Positions 52,002-60,908 of a DNA stretch of 64,000 nucleotides are shown here, piece after piece. This stretch comes from an uncultured Candidatus Melainabacteria bacterium. Lineage in GTDB: Bacteria; Cyanobacteriota; Vampirovibrionia; Gastranaerophilales; Gastranaerophilaceae. How positions within the stretch are numbered: position 1 is the first letter of the stretch; each line of letters begins with the position of its first letter. The notes beneath the pieces are model-generated. The model had not been told where the DNA came from. It ran no database searches and was given only the letters and a program-made list of their open reading frames with translations. A program made the position numbers and the translations under genes. Where the stretch lies: positions 24,197 through 88,196 of the forward strand of contig CANOTP010000003.1 in assembly GCA_947570135.1 (NCBI GenBank). Direction: 5' to 3'.

Positions 52002-52541
52002 TTATTGTCCGCCGGCTACGTATTTTGGAGCCATTTCTTTTATTCCGGCATCTCTTGCCTGACGTGCGGCTTGAAGTTCTTGTTCTACCTCTTTTGCCAA
52101 AGTTTCAAGCTGCTCTTTTTCGTTTTTCATTTTTTCTTCTTCACGTTTTAGTTTTCGAACTTCTTTTTGCTGCATTTTGTCAGCGGCTTCTTTATACAAT
52201 TGACTCATGATGTATTGATTCATCATTTGTTGTCCGTTTGCATCAAGGTTTCCGCCGTACTGCTGCATCCACATTTGCTGATAATACGGAGCATTTTGCT
52301 GAGCGTATGCCATTGAATTATTGTATACGCTGCCTGCATAACCCATTGTTCTTCCTAATGTTGAACCAGGTAATGCTAATGCTTCACCGATATCAAAATT
52401 ACCGTCAGCACAATTTCCGACATAAGTTGCATAATCCTGTAAATCACTTAATTTTCGTGTTAATTGAGTCAATCGATACTCAATGTTTGATTTGCGTCGC
52501 ATTAAATCATGAACGCGAGCTGAGAACATTAACAGTCCCAT
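52002..52541 (-). CDS. Hypothetical coiled-coil protein
   Basis: 179 residues, site AGGGTAGGTAAGT. An N-terminal helix (RVHDLMRRKSNIEYRLTQLT), a Gln/Tyr/Asn-rich middle (YAQQNAPYYQQMWMQQYGG) and a C-terminal lysine/glutamate coiled coil (REEEKMKNEKEQLETLAKEV) are visible. No signal peptide. No family recognised. It stands alone between fthC and clpP. Confidence 0.65.
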   Translation of the reverse strand: MGLLMFSARVHDLMRRKSNIEYRLTQLTRKLSDLQDYATYVGNCADGNFDIGEALALPGSTLGRTMGYAGSVYNNSMAYAQQNAPYYQQMWMQQYGGNLDANGQQMMNQYIMSQLYKEAADKMQQKEVRKLKREEEKMKNEKEQLETLAKEVEQELQAARQARDAGIKEMAPKYVAGGQ

Positions 52542-52594
52542 ACTTACCTACCCTTCCGGTATATAACTAACCTTTTTCTAACCTACATCTATAT

Positions 52595-52628
52595 AAAAAC
52601 ATGCAATTCCACGTAATTGCATGTTTTT
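52595..52628 (-). terminator. clpP terminator
   Basis: AAAAACATGCAATT and AATTGCATGTTTTT form a perfect 14-base stem with a six-base loop, about 30 bases past the clpP stop, with T-runs in either direction. Confidence 0.88.
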
Positions 52629-52656
52629 AGACGTTTATTAAGTTTTATTAACTTTA

Positions 52657-53271
52657 TTATTTTGAAGTACGTTCCACAACTTTATCAATAAGTCCGTATT
52701 CTAAAGCTTCATAAGCTGATAGGAAGTGGTCGCGTTCACAGTCTTCTTTAACTTTTTCGAATGGCTGACCTGAATTTTCTGCCATAATTCCGATTAACAT
52801 ATCTTTCATACGAAGAATTTCTTTTGCTTCGATTTCGATATCGGTTGCCTGACCTCTTGCGCCGCCTAAAGGTTGGTGAATCATTACTCTTGCGTTAGGT
52901 AAAGCCATTCTTTTACCCTTAGCACCTGCTGATAATAAGAATGCGCCCATAGATGCAGCATCACCTAAACAAATTGTTGAAACATCCGATTTAATAAGGT
53001 TCATTGTGTCATATATTGCCATACCTGCCGTGATTACACCACCCGGGCTGTTAATATATAACATAATATCTTTTTCTGAGTTTTCGCTGTCTAACAGTAA
53101 AAGCTGTGCAACAATAGAGTTTGCGACTTCATCATCAATTTCTGTGCCTAAGAAAATAATTCTTTCTCTTAACAGTCTTGAAAAAATATCAAACGAGCGT
53201 TCTCCGCGAGAAGATGCTTCAATAACTGTCGGGACGTAACCCATAATCTTCATATAAGTTTGCTGATCCAT
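52657..53271 (-). CDS. clpP: ATP-dependent Clp protease proteolytic subunit
   Basis: 204 residues, site AAAAAGGAGAGCAAAA. Catalytic Ser in [14 protein letters not shown], His in [20 protein letters not shown] and Asp in [40 protein letters not shown] is the usual N-terminus after a short leader. It forms the tetradecameric degradation chamber fed by ClpX or ClpC. No clpX or tig gene is adjacent, but orphan Clp adaptor-type domains are encoded at 56268 and 59937. Confidence 0.97.
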   Translation of the reverse strand: MDQQTYMKIMGYVPTVIEASSRGERSFDIFSRLLRERIIFLGTEIDDEVANSIVAQLLLLDSENSEKDIMLYINSPGGVITAGMAIYDTMNLIKSDVSTICLGDAASMGAFLLSAGAKGKRMALPNARVMIHQPLGGARGQATDIEIEAKEILRMKDMLIGIMAENSGQPFEKVKEDCERDHFLSAYEALEYGLIDKVVERTSK

Positions 53272-53381
53272 TTTTGCTCTCCTTTTTCTTGAATTATACT
53301 ATAAAAGTTTAATATTTGACAAATAGTATATATGTTTATAAAATTAATGTATAAATCATAAAATATAGGAGAGAAAAAGTA

Positions 53382-53420
53382 TGAAAAAGCAAGCTATGAT
53401 TGAATTTTCGGGGGGGTAAT
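53382..53420 (+). other. Mini-frame ending at a seven-G run before the prepilin gene
   Basis: A good site (AGGAGAGAAAAAGT) leads into ATG and twelve codons (MKKQAMIEFSGG) that stop just after a run of seven Gs at 53410-53416. If one G were lost, the frame would continue without a stop into the prepilin frame downstream. This may be a slippage switch, or the remains of an original N-terminus separated by an inserted repeat. Confidence 0.4.
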
Positions 53421-53439
53421 TTTTTAAGCTCCTTTAGAA

Positions 53440-53603
53440 ATAATTTTACAAGTAAAGTCACCATGAACATCAGCTCTTCTTGTTTGCGAGGAACGAGCAT
53501 TACAATGGAGGGTACCCCTTGTGGGTGGATTCAGGGTCTGTCCATGTCGATGCCGACCCTAACGGGACAAACTGACATTGGTAGATTCCGTGTCAAGCAC
53601 GGA
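53440..53603. repeat. Repeat-like, GC-rich insert upstream of the prepilin gene
   Basis: The sequence is unlike its surroundings and contains small inverted copies such as ATTCCGTG TCAAG CACGGAAT (53585-53603), a form of dispersed hairpin common near bacterial genes. It is open in the prepilin frame but its translation is low-complexity, so I do not include it in the gene. Confidence 0.45.
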
Positions 53604-54368
53604 ATGACAAATAAGAAAGCATTTACATTAGCGGAGGTTTTGATTACCCTCGGGATTATCGGTGTTGTTGCTGCTATGACAATACCTAACTTAATTGCAG
53701 GTGCGCAAAAACATGCTGTTGTGTCAGGTTTAAAAGAGGCGCAATCCATATTAAATCAAGCTGTCAGAATGCATGCTTATGAAAAAGATGATGACGGCTT
53801 AGATTTTGATGTGACATTATCTCCTCAGGAGTTTGCAGAAAAGTATTTTAAACCATACTTAAAAGTTGCGCGTGTTTGTACGAAACAAACCGACGGATGC
53901 TGGAAAACAGGTGATTTTTACGGGTATTATGATCTGGCGGGTAATAAAAAGACGGATACCGTGCCATACAGTTTAGTCTTAAATAACGGTATGATATTGG
54001 GGTTTGGGAAAATATCGGGTTATAATTTGCATTCAATAGTTGTAGATATTAACGGGCAAGGCGGTAGAAACACCATGGGGCGTGATGTTTTTGTTTTTTA
54101 TCCGTATAACAGTATAGCGCTTTGTTCAGGTCATAACGCACAAAAAGCAGCTATGGCTAAAAATGGTATTTATATCGGCAGTTTTGATGGCTGCGGCGCT
54201 CCTCACCAGATGTATTCAAGACAAGATTTGCTTGCGCCGAATAATGTTTGGCGGGCGTGCAGTAAAAAAGCTCCTGCTGATAGCGGCGGGCGTACGGGAG
54301 CGGGTTCAGCGTGTGCGACTGTTATATTCTTAGACGGTTGGAAAATCAGCAAAGACTACCCTTGGTAG
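53604..54368 (+). CDS. Type II/IV prepilin-like protein
   Basis: 254 residues from the ATG at 53604, which gives MTNKKAFTLAEVLITLGIIG: a short basic leader, cleavage before the F and the usual +5 glutamate in a hydrophobic helix. The C-terminal domain (for example VPYSLVLNNGMILGFG, SIVVDINGQGGRNTMGRDVF) with a Gly-rich D-region resembles the large pseudopilins of this lineage. Assembly would need a PilD peptidase and motor not present here. The open frame extends 68 codons upstream through a repeat-like sequence; I regard that part as non-coding. It overlaps hpt by 13 bases, convergent. Confidence 0.85.
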   Translation: MTNKKAFTLAEVLITLGIIGVVAAMTIPNLIAGAQKHAVVSGLKEAQSILNQAVRMHAYEKDDDGLDFDVTLSPQEFAEKYFKPYLKVARVCTKQTDGCWKTGDFYGYYDLAGNKKTDTVPYSLVLNNGMILGFGKISGYNLHSIVVDINGQGGRNTMGRDVFVFYPYNSIALCSGHNAQKAAMAKNGIYIGSFDGCGAPHQMYSRQDLLAPNNVWRACSKKAPADSGGRTGAGSACATVIFLDGWKISKDYPW

Positions 54369-54913
54369 TCCCCGTCCGGCGAGGACCCTTTGTAGCCGAT
54401 ATAACGCAAGTTCCTATATAGTCCGTCGTAGTCAAGTCCGTAACCTACTACAAACTTATCATCCACTTCAAAGCCGTAATAATCAGGCTCAACATCGACT
54501 TTACGGGTTATTTTCTTATCTAAAAGCGAGCAGAATTTTAAAGATTTTACGTGGAAATTGCAGTGCATAAAATCTATTAGAAATTTTGCGGTTAAACCAG
54601 TATCAACAATGTCTTCAATAATCAAAACGTTTTTATCATTTAAATCAGGCAGTTGAATATCAACGGCGTTAACCTTGCCTGATGTTGTGGTTGAAGACCC
54701 GTAGCTTGAAAGTCTTATAAATTCCATTTTTAACGGCATATCAAGATTTTTGACCAAATCAACCGCAAACATAACAGCACCTTTAAGTACGCAAATTGCA
54801 ATAACTTCTTCTCCGTTATAGAATTTGTTCATCTCATCAGCCAGTTCTTTAATTCTTGTTTGAAGCTGTTCTTCGCTAAACAGTACTTTTAAATCTTCAA
54901 TTTTAATTTCCAT
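54356..54913 (-). CDS. hpt: Hypoxanthine phosphoribosyltransferase
   Basis: 185 residues from the ATG at 54913 (site GAGGGC); a longer frame from 54928 is less likely. VIAICVLKGAVMFAVDLV, LPDLNDKNVLIIEDIVDTGL and FVVGYGLDYDGLYRNLRYIG are the phosphate, PRPP and base-binding blocks. It salvages hypoxanthine and guanine. It starts one base after tilS; tilS-hpt is a conserved pair. It ends the seven-gene operon running from 60212. Confidence 0.96.
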   Translation of the reverse strand: MEIKIEDLKVLFSEEQLQTRIKELADEMNKFYNGEEVIAICVLKGAVMFAVDLVKNLDMPLKMEFIRLSSYGSSTTTSGKVNAVDIQLPDLNDKNVLIIEDIVDTGLTAKFLIDFMHCNFHVKSLKFCSLLDKKITRKVDVEPDYYGFEVDDKFVVGYGLDYDGLYRNLRYIGYKGSSPDGDYQG

Positions 54914-54914
54914 T

Positions 54915-56261
54915 TTATTTGCCCTCATCTTGTGTTTTAAATAATTTTATTCTGTGTGTAGGTTTATCACCTACTTTTATTTTATCACTGATTCCTGTGC
55001 CGATAGCCCAAAAAACTTCGTTTCCCTGACATAAAAACAACAAATTATCTTTTTCGTGGTTCGGAATCTTTTTTTCGTTAAGGTATTTTTTTAATTTTTG
55101 GGTGCCTTTTAGGCCGAACGGTTGTATAAAATCCCCGTCTTGTCTTGTTCTCAGTTCAAAATCAATCGGAATACGGTTAAGGTTAATATAAGCTGTATTT
55201 TCGCTGTCAGGCGGGAATTTACGCACAGGCTTTGAGAACTTTTCAAGCTCCAATACGTAGCCGATATTTTCGTAAGTTCCTTCTTTTGTTATGTGAAAAT
55301 ACGGCAAAATAGTGTCGTTTTTCGAGATTATTTCAATAAATTTTTCACTGACAAAAATCCAAAGGTTACTTGTTAAAGAACATGTTTTTCCTGATTTTGA
55401 GTCTTTGTTTTCTTCGATAAACTCGCGAATTGAAGTGATTTTTTTTCTGTCGTATTCGAGGTTGTATTTTAAAAACAGTTTATATATTATTTTATTTTGA
55501 AGTGCTTGAGAAAGTTTTAAAAACTTATCCGTTTTGATTTTATTATCATTGGTAATTTTTTCAGTAACAGTACTTAAATATTCTTCGACGATTTCTGTTT
55601 CTTCTTTAGCACTTTGGATTAGTGAGGTGATTGATTCAAGCGCGGTTTTGTTAACCTCAAACATTTCAGGCATGATTTTTGCACGAATCAGGTTACGTTT
55701 ATATTTTGTATCGTTGTTTGAGCTGTCGTTATTTGGGTTTAACGAGTGTTTTTTACAATAATTTTCAATTTCTTGTCTATTAATATTAATTAACGGGCGG
55801 TAAAAAATCCCACGCCTTTCGCAAATCCCTTGTAAGCCTGCAACCCCAGTTCCTGTTGCGATTCGGTAGATAATGGTTTCTGCGTTATCGTTTTGGTTGT
55901 GGGCTGTAAAAATTACTTGAGAATCAAATTTTTTAGCACAGCGTTCAAAAAATTCGTACCTGGCATCTCTAGCTGCTGTTTCTGTGTGCGGGATTGTTTC
56001 AGGCAGGTTTTCGCTATAAAATTCCATGCCGATTTTGTCACAAAATTCCCTGCAATTAATTTCTTCTCTGTCAGATTCATTCCCGCGCCATTTGTGGTTT
56101 AGGTGGATTGCTATAATTTTATTTTGGGTAAGTTTTTTTAAAACATCAAGCAGGCACATTGAATCATATCCGCCTGAAAACGCGACCAAGTAAGTTATTT
56201 CAGGTTTGACCAAATCATATTTTTCTAAAAAAGATTTAATTGTTTGGTGAATGTTTTTCAT
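54915..56261 (-). CDS. tilS: tRNA(Ile)-lysidine synthase
   Basis: 448 residues. The PP-loop is VAFSGGYDSMCLLDVL (SGGxDS), followed by AIHLNHKWRGNESD, FTAHNQNDNAETIIYR and the TilS C-terminal domain ending around FWAIGTGISDKIKVG. It converts the anticodon C34 of tRNA-Ile to lysidine, so that AUA is read correctly, a demand that is high in this AT-rich genome. Six bases separate it from the upstream gene. Confidence 0.96.
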   Translation of the reverse strand: MKNIHQTIKSFLEKYDLVKPEITYLVAFSGGYDSMCLLDVLKKLTQNKIIAIHLNHKWRGNESDREEINCREFCDKIGMEFYSENLPETIPHTETAARDARYEFFERCAKKFDSQVIFTAHNQNDNAETIIYRIATGTGVAGLQGICERRGIFYRPLININRQEIENYCKKHSLNPNNDSSNNDTKYKRNLIRAKIMPEMFEVNKTALESITSLIQSAKEETEIVEEYLSTVTEKITNDNKIKTDKFLKLSQALQNKIIYKLFLKYNLEYDRKKITSIREFIEENKDSKSGKTCSLTSNLWIFVSEKFIEIISKNDTILPYFHITKEGTYENIGYVLELEKFSKPVRKFPPDSENTAYINLNRIPIDFELRTRQDGDFIQPFGLKGTQKLKKYLNEKKIPNHEKDNLLFLCQGNEVFWAIGTGISDKIKVGDKPTHRIKLFKTQDEGK

Positions 56262-56267
56262 AATAAT

Positions 56268-57629
56268 TTATTGGTTTGCAAGGTGTTTTTTTATACCTTC
56301 ACGGATTTCGACAACATCTGTTCCGAGTTGTTCTAAGGCTTGCATAGCAAGTGATGTCGGCTCGGTTGTGATTGCCCAAAGAAGGTCAGATGACTCGATT
56401 TTTGTTTTGTTTTGTTTTTTAGCATGCTCCCATGCTGTTTCAAGAACCCTTTTGGCACGTTTTGTAAACACCACTTCGTTGTCATAATATTCGTTGCCGC
56501 TTCCGATAATTTTTTCAACAACGATTCGCGCATCACGAATGTTTATTTCAAGTTCGTTTAATACAACTGCACCAATTCCTGTTGCTTCTGAGATTATACC
56601 GAGAAGAAACATTTCAGTCCCGACGATTCCTCTGCCGATTCGGCGTGCCTCCTGTTTTGCAAGTCGCAGGATAGTAAGCGTTTCAGGCATTTGTTTTTCG
56701 ATTGGTTTTATAATGCCGTGAGCTAAATCATCGTCATTAATATTTAATTCTTTAAAAATGTTATACGCAACACCTTTTTTTGTTTTTAAAAGCCCCAAAA
56801 TCATGTGCTCGGGCAGAACTTCTGATGATCCCAGTTCCTTTGCGGTTTGAAGGGCTAAGCTCATTGCCGAAAACGCGTTTGGTGTAAACACAATCTGGCG
56901 TCCTTCGTATTCTGCTTGGCGGGAGTTGATTTTAGATAGTTTTTCTTCAAAAGCTTCGCTTGTAATTCCGAATTGTGAAAGAATTTGCGACAAGTCGGAT
57001 TCTCTGTCTTCAAGTATTGATGAGATAATCTGTTCTGTTCCCAGAATTTCATAGTCTGAGGTTGAAAGTTTTGACACCGCGCGTTCAAAGACTTGGGCTG
57101 ATTTTTCGTTATCAAACAGTGAGTCTGTTTCTTGGGTCAGATTTATTTCCTGTTCTTTATTTTCGTCAAGTTCAGGGTGAAAATCTTTTTTTACCTTGCG
57201 CTGAACAAGTTTTTCGATAAGCGGACGGAATTTATCTATACTGAACCCGAGATTTTCAAGGTATTGCGAAATTTTTGAGTGTTTATCATTGATTGCTGCA
57301 AGTACCAAATGTTCATAGTGAACTGTCGGATTGTTTGATTTTTCCGTCAGATAAATAGCTTCGGATAAAATATGTTTGAAATCATCACTGAAAGGAATTG
57401 ATGAAGTCATATCCGCTTCTTCAATATGTACTGACAAGTAAATTTCTTGCGCGAGTTTTTCATAAGTGATATTGCAGGATTTGAAAATCTTAGCGCAAAA
57501 CCCTTTTGTTTCTTTAACCAATGCCAAAAGCAGATGTTCGGATAAAACTTTTTCCGAGTGGTCATAAATTGCGATATTTTGTGCTTCAACTATTACGTTA
57601 ACTGCTTTTTCAGTAAATTTTTCAAACAT
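56268..57629 (-). CDS. Multi-repeat ClpC N-domain protein without ATPase
   Basis: 453 residues, site AAGGAAAAAT. Three tandem double Clp-N (Clp R) domains are visible: FTEKAVNVIVEAQNIAIY with LSEHLLLALVKE (1-140), a divergent middle one (about 170-235, YEILGTEQIISSILED), and FTPNAFSAMSLALQTAKELG with LPEHMILGLLKT plus VGTEMFLLGIISEATGIG (240-375), then FTKRAKRVLETAWEHAKK. No Walker motif or AAA domain occurs, so it is not a chaperone ATPase. Clp-N domains bind substrates and adaptors; such a protein may act like the plant and cyanobacterial ClpT-type proteins or as an adaptor for ClpC/ClpP. Confidence 0.85.
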   Translation of the reverse strand: MFEKFTEKAVNVIVEAQNIAIYDHSEKVLSEHLLLALVKETKGFCAKIFKSCNITYEKLAQEIYLSVHIEEADMTSSIPFSDDFKHILSEAIYLTEKSNNPTVHYEHLVLAAINDKHSKISQYLENLGFSIDKFRPLIEKLVQRKVKKDFHPELDENKEQEINLTQETDSLFDNEKSAQVFERAVSKLSTSDYEILGTEQIISSILEDRESDLSQILSQFGITSEAFEEKLSKINSRQAEYEGRQIVFTPNAFSAMSLALQTAKELGSSEVLPEHMILGLLKTKKGVAYNIFKELNINDDDLAHGIIKPIEKQMPETLTILRLAKQEARRIGRGIVGTEMFLLGIISEATGIGAVVLNELEINIRDARIVVEKIIGSGNEYYDNEVVFTKRAKRVLETAWEHAKKQNKTKIESSDLLWAITTEPTSLAMQALEQLGTDVVEIREGIKKHLANQ

Positions 57630-57644
57630 ATTTTTCCTTAATTA

Positions 57645-57923
57645 CTATTCTTCAACAGGTTCTTCGTCTTCTTCTAAGCTTTCAATATATGCTGAAACTT
57701 TTTCAAATTCTTCATCATTATCGATTGTTTCAAAGAAGCTTTCTTCGCCTTCTTCGGTGTATCTCATAAGAACAACCTCAGGTTCTTCTTCTTCAGATTC
57801 GGCTTCTACAAGTAATGCGTATTGATTACCTTCAAACTCAATTATATCATATAATTCGCATTTGATAACTGTTCCATCGTCATCAATTACTTCAATAATG
57901 TTGTTTTCCATTTCTTCTGTCAT
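57645..57923 (-). CDS. DUF1292 family protein
   Basis: 92 residues from the ATG at 57923 (site AAAGGAGAAAAAC). The sequence is very acidic: IIEVIDDDGTVIKCELYDII, EFEGNQYALLVEAE, EVVLMRYTEEGEE, the DUF1292 pattern. This small family commonly follows ruvX (yqgF) in Firmicutes-like operons, as here, with 11 bases between. Function unknown. Confidence 0.88.
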   Translation of the reverse strand: MTEEMENNIIEVIDDDGTVIKCELYDIIEFEGNQYALLVEAESEEEEPEVVLMRYTEEGEESFFETIDNDEEFEKVSAYIESLEEDEEPVEE

Positions 57924-57934
57924 GTTTTTCTCCT

Positions 57935-58339
57935 TTATTTTTTGCGTGCAAGGTATTGTTCCAGTATAATACAAGCACTTTCAATATCAACTAAACCTTT
58001 ATCTTTCTTAAAGTCTATTTTTTTTGCCCTTAAATTTTCTTCGGCGGTATCTGATGTTAAGCGTTCGTCTTCAAAAATAACTTCATATCCTTGAATTTTT
58101 GACGCAAATTCTTCGCAATTTTCTGCCTGAAACCCTTTTGAACCATCCATATTAAGAGGCAAGCCTACTACAATTTTTTGAACATTATTTTCTTTTGCGA
58201 TTTTATATATTGAATCAAGGGCTTTATCCTCAGGCTCACGCGGGATGTAAGAATGACCGTTTGAAAGCATCAAAAAATAATCGCTCAGTGCGATTCCGAT
58301 TCTCTTTGTTCCGATATCAAGCGCCATTACTTTATACAT
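57935..58339 (-). CDS. ruvX: RuvX/YqgF Holliday-junction-resolvase-like nuclease
   Basis: 134 residues. VMALDIGTKRIGIALSD (first Asp), IVVGLPLNMDGSKGFQAE, VIFEDERLTSDTAEENL (second acidic patch) and KGLVDIESACIILEQYL (last Asp) make the RNase H-like active site. In E. coli YqgF processes the 5' end of pre-16S rRNA. The start overlaps the upstream helical-repeat gene by 8 bases. Confidence 0.94.
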   Translation of the reverse strand: MYKVMALDIGTKRIGIALSDYFLMLSNGHSYIPREPEDKALDSIYKIAKENNVQKIVVGLPLNMDGSKGFQAENCEEFASKIQGYEVIFEDERLTSDTAEENLRAKKIDFKKDKGLVDIESACIILEQYLARKK

Positions 58340-59930
58340 TTTCTACCCATTTTTCTTCAATGTATTTAAGTTTTTCGTCAATCTCTTCAGGTGTCAAGTC
58401 GTTTGAGTTTACTTTTTTATCGTATTTTATAATCAACAAATACTCATAAATACTGCGTTTTAAGATATCTTTAAAAAGTTCTTGCATGATTTTTTCATCA
58501 CGGCTCAGTCCGAAAATTTCCTGCGCTTCATCATCTTTTCCTATCGCAAATTTGATATAAGCACTCATCAAAAGTTTTTGTGTCCAGCCGGATTTTTCTT
58601 CTGGGTAAAATATCTTATCAATGTTGTTTTCGATAAGTTCATCAAGATTTTCTGCCCCTTTTAATTGCGCCAAAAACTCTACAAACTCATCACTGTATTG
58701 ATAATCCATAAACCAGCGGGTTGAAACTTTTAGCTTTGTAAGTTTGTTTATTACAGATAAATCTACCTTATCAGGGATTACAAGTTCGTTTAAAATCTCT
58801 GTAATTGATTGTTCGTCAGCTTCAATATCAAGCAGTAAATTTTTCCAGCAAACGTATTCGTAAGGCAATTTCCAAACTCCGTTGCCGTTTTTAATCGTTG
58901 TCATTTCTGCGTTATAAAGAATTGTTTTGAAGGATTCAGGGTTAATATCGACTGTTTTTTCATCTCTTAAGAAACGTTCCAAAATCTTACTGCATTCAAA
59001 TTCCGAAATATCAAAAAAACCGAAACAATCTTTTATACCCGTTTCAACGTTTGTAACTATTGATACAAACCTTATTCGTTTTTCGTCTGTAATTCTTGTA
59101 AAAATCAGCGCCTGATTACCTATTCCGTCAGGATATGTTATGTAAAACTTATAAGGCTTACTGTTTGAAAGAATTTTTTTGTAAAATTCTTTGGTATTAT
59201 CTTCTCTGATACCTGAAATTTTCAGTGTCGAAAGACTTTTCTTTATTCCTTGTAAAAGTTCGCCTTGTACTGATTTTTGCATTTGTTCTAAAACACTTAA
59301 GGCAAGCTGTGATTTTGTTTCGCCTAAGAGTTTCAATGCGTGAATCCCGACAGTGCTGTTTGGATCTGATACAAAAACAGGGATTAAAATGTTAGCAAAA
59401 GCGTCTGATGTAAAATCTTCGCTAAATGAATTCAGCAGGGCGATTCTGTCCTGTACCCTGATTGATGCCATAAAATCCATAAAATCAATCTGAATTTCAG
59501 GGTTAATTATTGCGGAATTGAGCATTTGTTTAGTGTTTTCATCAAGGAGCGAAGATGCATCATCCAAATACTGTTCACATGTTTCATAAGACCAATCAGA
59601 ATCTAAATCTCTTAACAAATTCAGAATTGTTATCTTAACTTCCGAGTCAAGGTTTTGATTTTTCAATGTTTCCCATAACTTATTAACAAATTCATCTTTT
59701 GGGACATATCGTTCAAGTAAAAAACAAATGATAGATATCTTTTCGGCTTTAGAAGTAACAAGCTCTCTAAAAAGTAATTTAGAAATAACTTTTTTATCAT
59801 CCTGCTCGTCAAGAAGTTCAATGTCTTCAAGACAATTTTCCAAATCCGCAGGCGAATTAATCTTATTCAGTAACTCTGTTACCGCAGATTTCAACTCAAA
59901 AGGGTTTAATTGTTTACATTTGGCTGACAT
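58332..59930 (-). CDS. HEAT-like helical-repeat protein, unknown role
   Basis: 532 residues. The first 240 are helical repeats of HEAT type (EVKITILNLLRDLDSDWSYE, NSTVGIHALKLLGETKSQLA). A mixed alpha/beta middle follows (FYITYPDGIGNQALIFTRI, FVSIVTNVETGIKDCFGFF), and the C-terminus is helical (YLLIIKYDKKVNSNDLTPEE). No catalytic motif. It lies between a ClpX-like zinc finger gene and ruvX, with 6- and 8-base junctions, so it is expressed with them. Possibly a scaffold. Confidence 0.75.
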   Translation of the reverse strand: MSAKCKQLNPFELKSAVTELLNKINSPADLENCLEDIELLDEQDDKKVISKLLFRELVTSKAEKISIICFLLERYVPKDEFVNKLWETLKNQNLDSEVKITILNLLRDLDSDWSYETCEQYLDDASSLLDENTKQMLNSAIINPEIQIDFMDFMASIRVQDRIALLNSFSEDFTSDAFANILIPVFVSDPNSTVGIHALKLLGETKSQLALSVLEQMQKSVQGELLQGIKKSLSTLKISGIREDNTKEFYKKILSNSKPYKFYITYPDGIGNQALIFTRITDEKRIRFVSIVTNVETGIKDCFGFFDISEFECSKILERFLRDEKTVDINPESFKTILYNAEMTTIKNGNGVWKLPYEYVCWKNLLLDIEADEQSITEILNELVIPDKVDLSVINKLTKLKVSTRWFMDYQYSDEFVEFLAQLKGAENLDELIENNIDKIFYPEEKSGWTQKLLMSAYIKFAIGKDDEAQEIFGLSRDEKIMQELFKDILKRSIYEYLLIIKYDKKVNSNDLTPEEIDEKLKYIEEKWVENV

Positions 59931-59936
59931 TTTTTA

Positions 59937-60212
59937 CTATCTTGCCTTCCCCCAGAACGCATCTAATATGTGCTGAGCTTCAGCAGACGGCATTCTGTCT
60001 TGCAAAATTAAATACTGAACTGCAATCATTGCGCATTCAGAACAAATATTAACTCCCGGGCCCTGAACCATTTTTATTACCTGAGTGTTAGGTCTGCCGC
60101 AAAAGCTGCAATACACGGGTTCAAATTTTTCGGTTGTTTCTTCTTGAAGCTGTTTTTCATCAGCCATTGATTTTTTCTTGGCGCCTAAGCTGACTACTTT
60201 GTCATCTGACAT
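59937..60212 (-). CDS. Stand-alone ClpX-type zinc-finger protein
   Basis: 91 residues, site AAAAAGGAGAATTTAT. YCSFCGRPNTQVIKMVQGPG and VNICSECAMIAVQYL form the C4 zinc-binding domain found at the N-terminus of ClpX (CxxC ... CxxC), where it dimerises and binds substrates and adaptors such as SspB. Here it has no ATPase; the other residues are a charged N-terminal tail and a short helical end (AQHILDAFWGKAR). Possibly an adaptor or competitor for ClpX. First gene of the operon with ruvX and tilS. Confidence 0.88.
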   Translation of the reverse strand: MSDDKVVSLGAKKKSMADEKQLQEETTEKFEPVYCSFCGRPNTQVIKMVQGPGVNICSECAMIAVQYLILQDRMPSAEAQHILDAFWGKAR

Positions 60213-60329
60213 ATAAATTCTCCTTTTTACATCAACTATTGTAACTTAAATTAATGAAATTTGCCATATTTTTATTATTAAATTATAATTAGTTTAACAT
60301 CAGCTTAACATGTTTAAAGAGGGATATAA

Positions 60330-60908
60330 ATGAAAAAAGTCTGTTTAATAGCCAGCGTGTTGTTTGTAGCAGTAGTTTCAACGGCTTGTATCAACAATTT
60401 TGCTGTGCAGGATTTGAATAATAAAGCAAAAGCTTACGCAGATAAAGGCGACTATGTACAGGCAATTGAAAGGTTAAAATCAAGTATTGACCTTGATCCT
60501 TCTGTTTATGAAACCCATTATAATCTAGCTGTTGTTTATACACAAGCTGAAGACTATGTTAACGCGGTTGAAGAGTATAAAAAAGTTATTGAATTAAAAC
60601 CTGATATGGTGGATTCTTATTACTCTTTGGCAACTGCTGAAAATAACCTTGCGGTTGATATTGCGCAATTTAAAGTAAGATTGAGAGAAGACGGAACGCT
60701 GTATACACCTGTTGAAGGTGAAACTGTATCTGATGAGCTTAACGATAATGAAAAAAGCTTTGTAAACGAGTTGTATGAGTCTTCTGTTGCAAATTACGAA
60801 AAATATCTTGAACTTAATCCAAATGCTGATGATAAGGCTGATGTTGAAGCCCAAATTGAAAAGATTAAGGAAGCTCAAAACCCCGAAAAAAGGACAATTG
60901 CCGACTGA
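60330..60908 (+). CDS. TPR lipoprotein
   Basis: 192 residues, site AAAGAGGGATATAA. A lipoprotein signal peptide CLIASVLFVAVVSTAC with lipobox STAC places the mature N-terminus at Cys20. Three TPR units follow (DYVQAIERLKSSIDLDPSVY, DYVNAVEEYKKVIELKPDMV). The last base of its stop is the first base of the next gene (TGATG), which is lgt, the enzyme that would lipidate it. Envelope scaffold, similar in layout to NlpI. Confidence 0.9.
   Translation: MKKVCLIASVLFVAVVSTACINNFAVQDLNNKAKAYADKGDYVQAIERLKSSIDLDPSVYETHYNLAVVYTQAEDYVNAVEEYKKVIELKPDMVDSYYSLATAENNLAVDIAQFKVRLREDGTLYTPVEGETVSDELNDNEKSFVNELYESSVANYEKYLELNPNADDKADVEAQIEKIKEAQNPEKRTIAD

Noticed and set aside
53400..53603. 68-codon N-terminal extension of the prepilin
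   Set aside because: The upstream part translates a repeat-like sequence; a proper prepilin leader (MTNKK then FTLAEV) starts at 53604.
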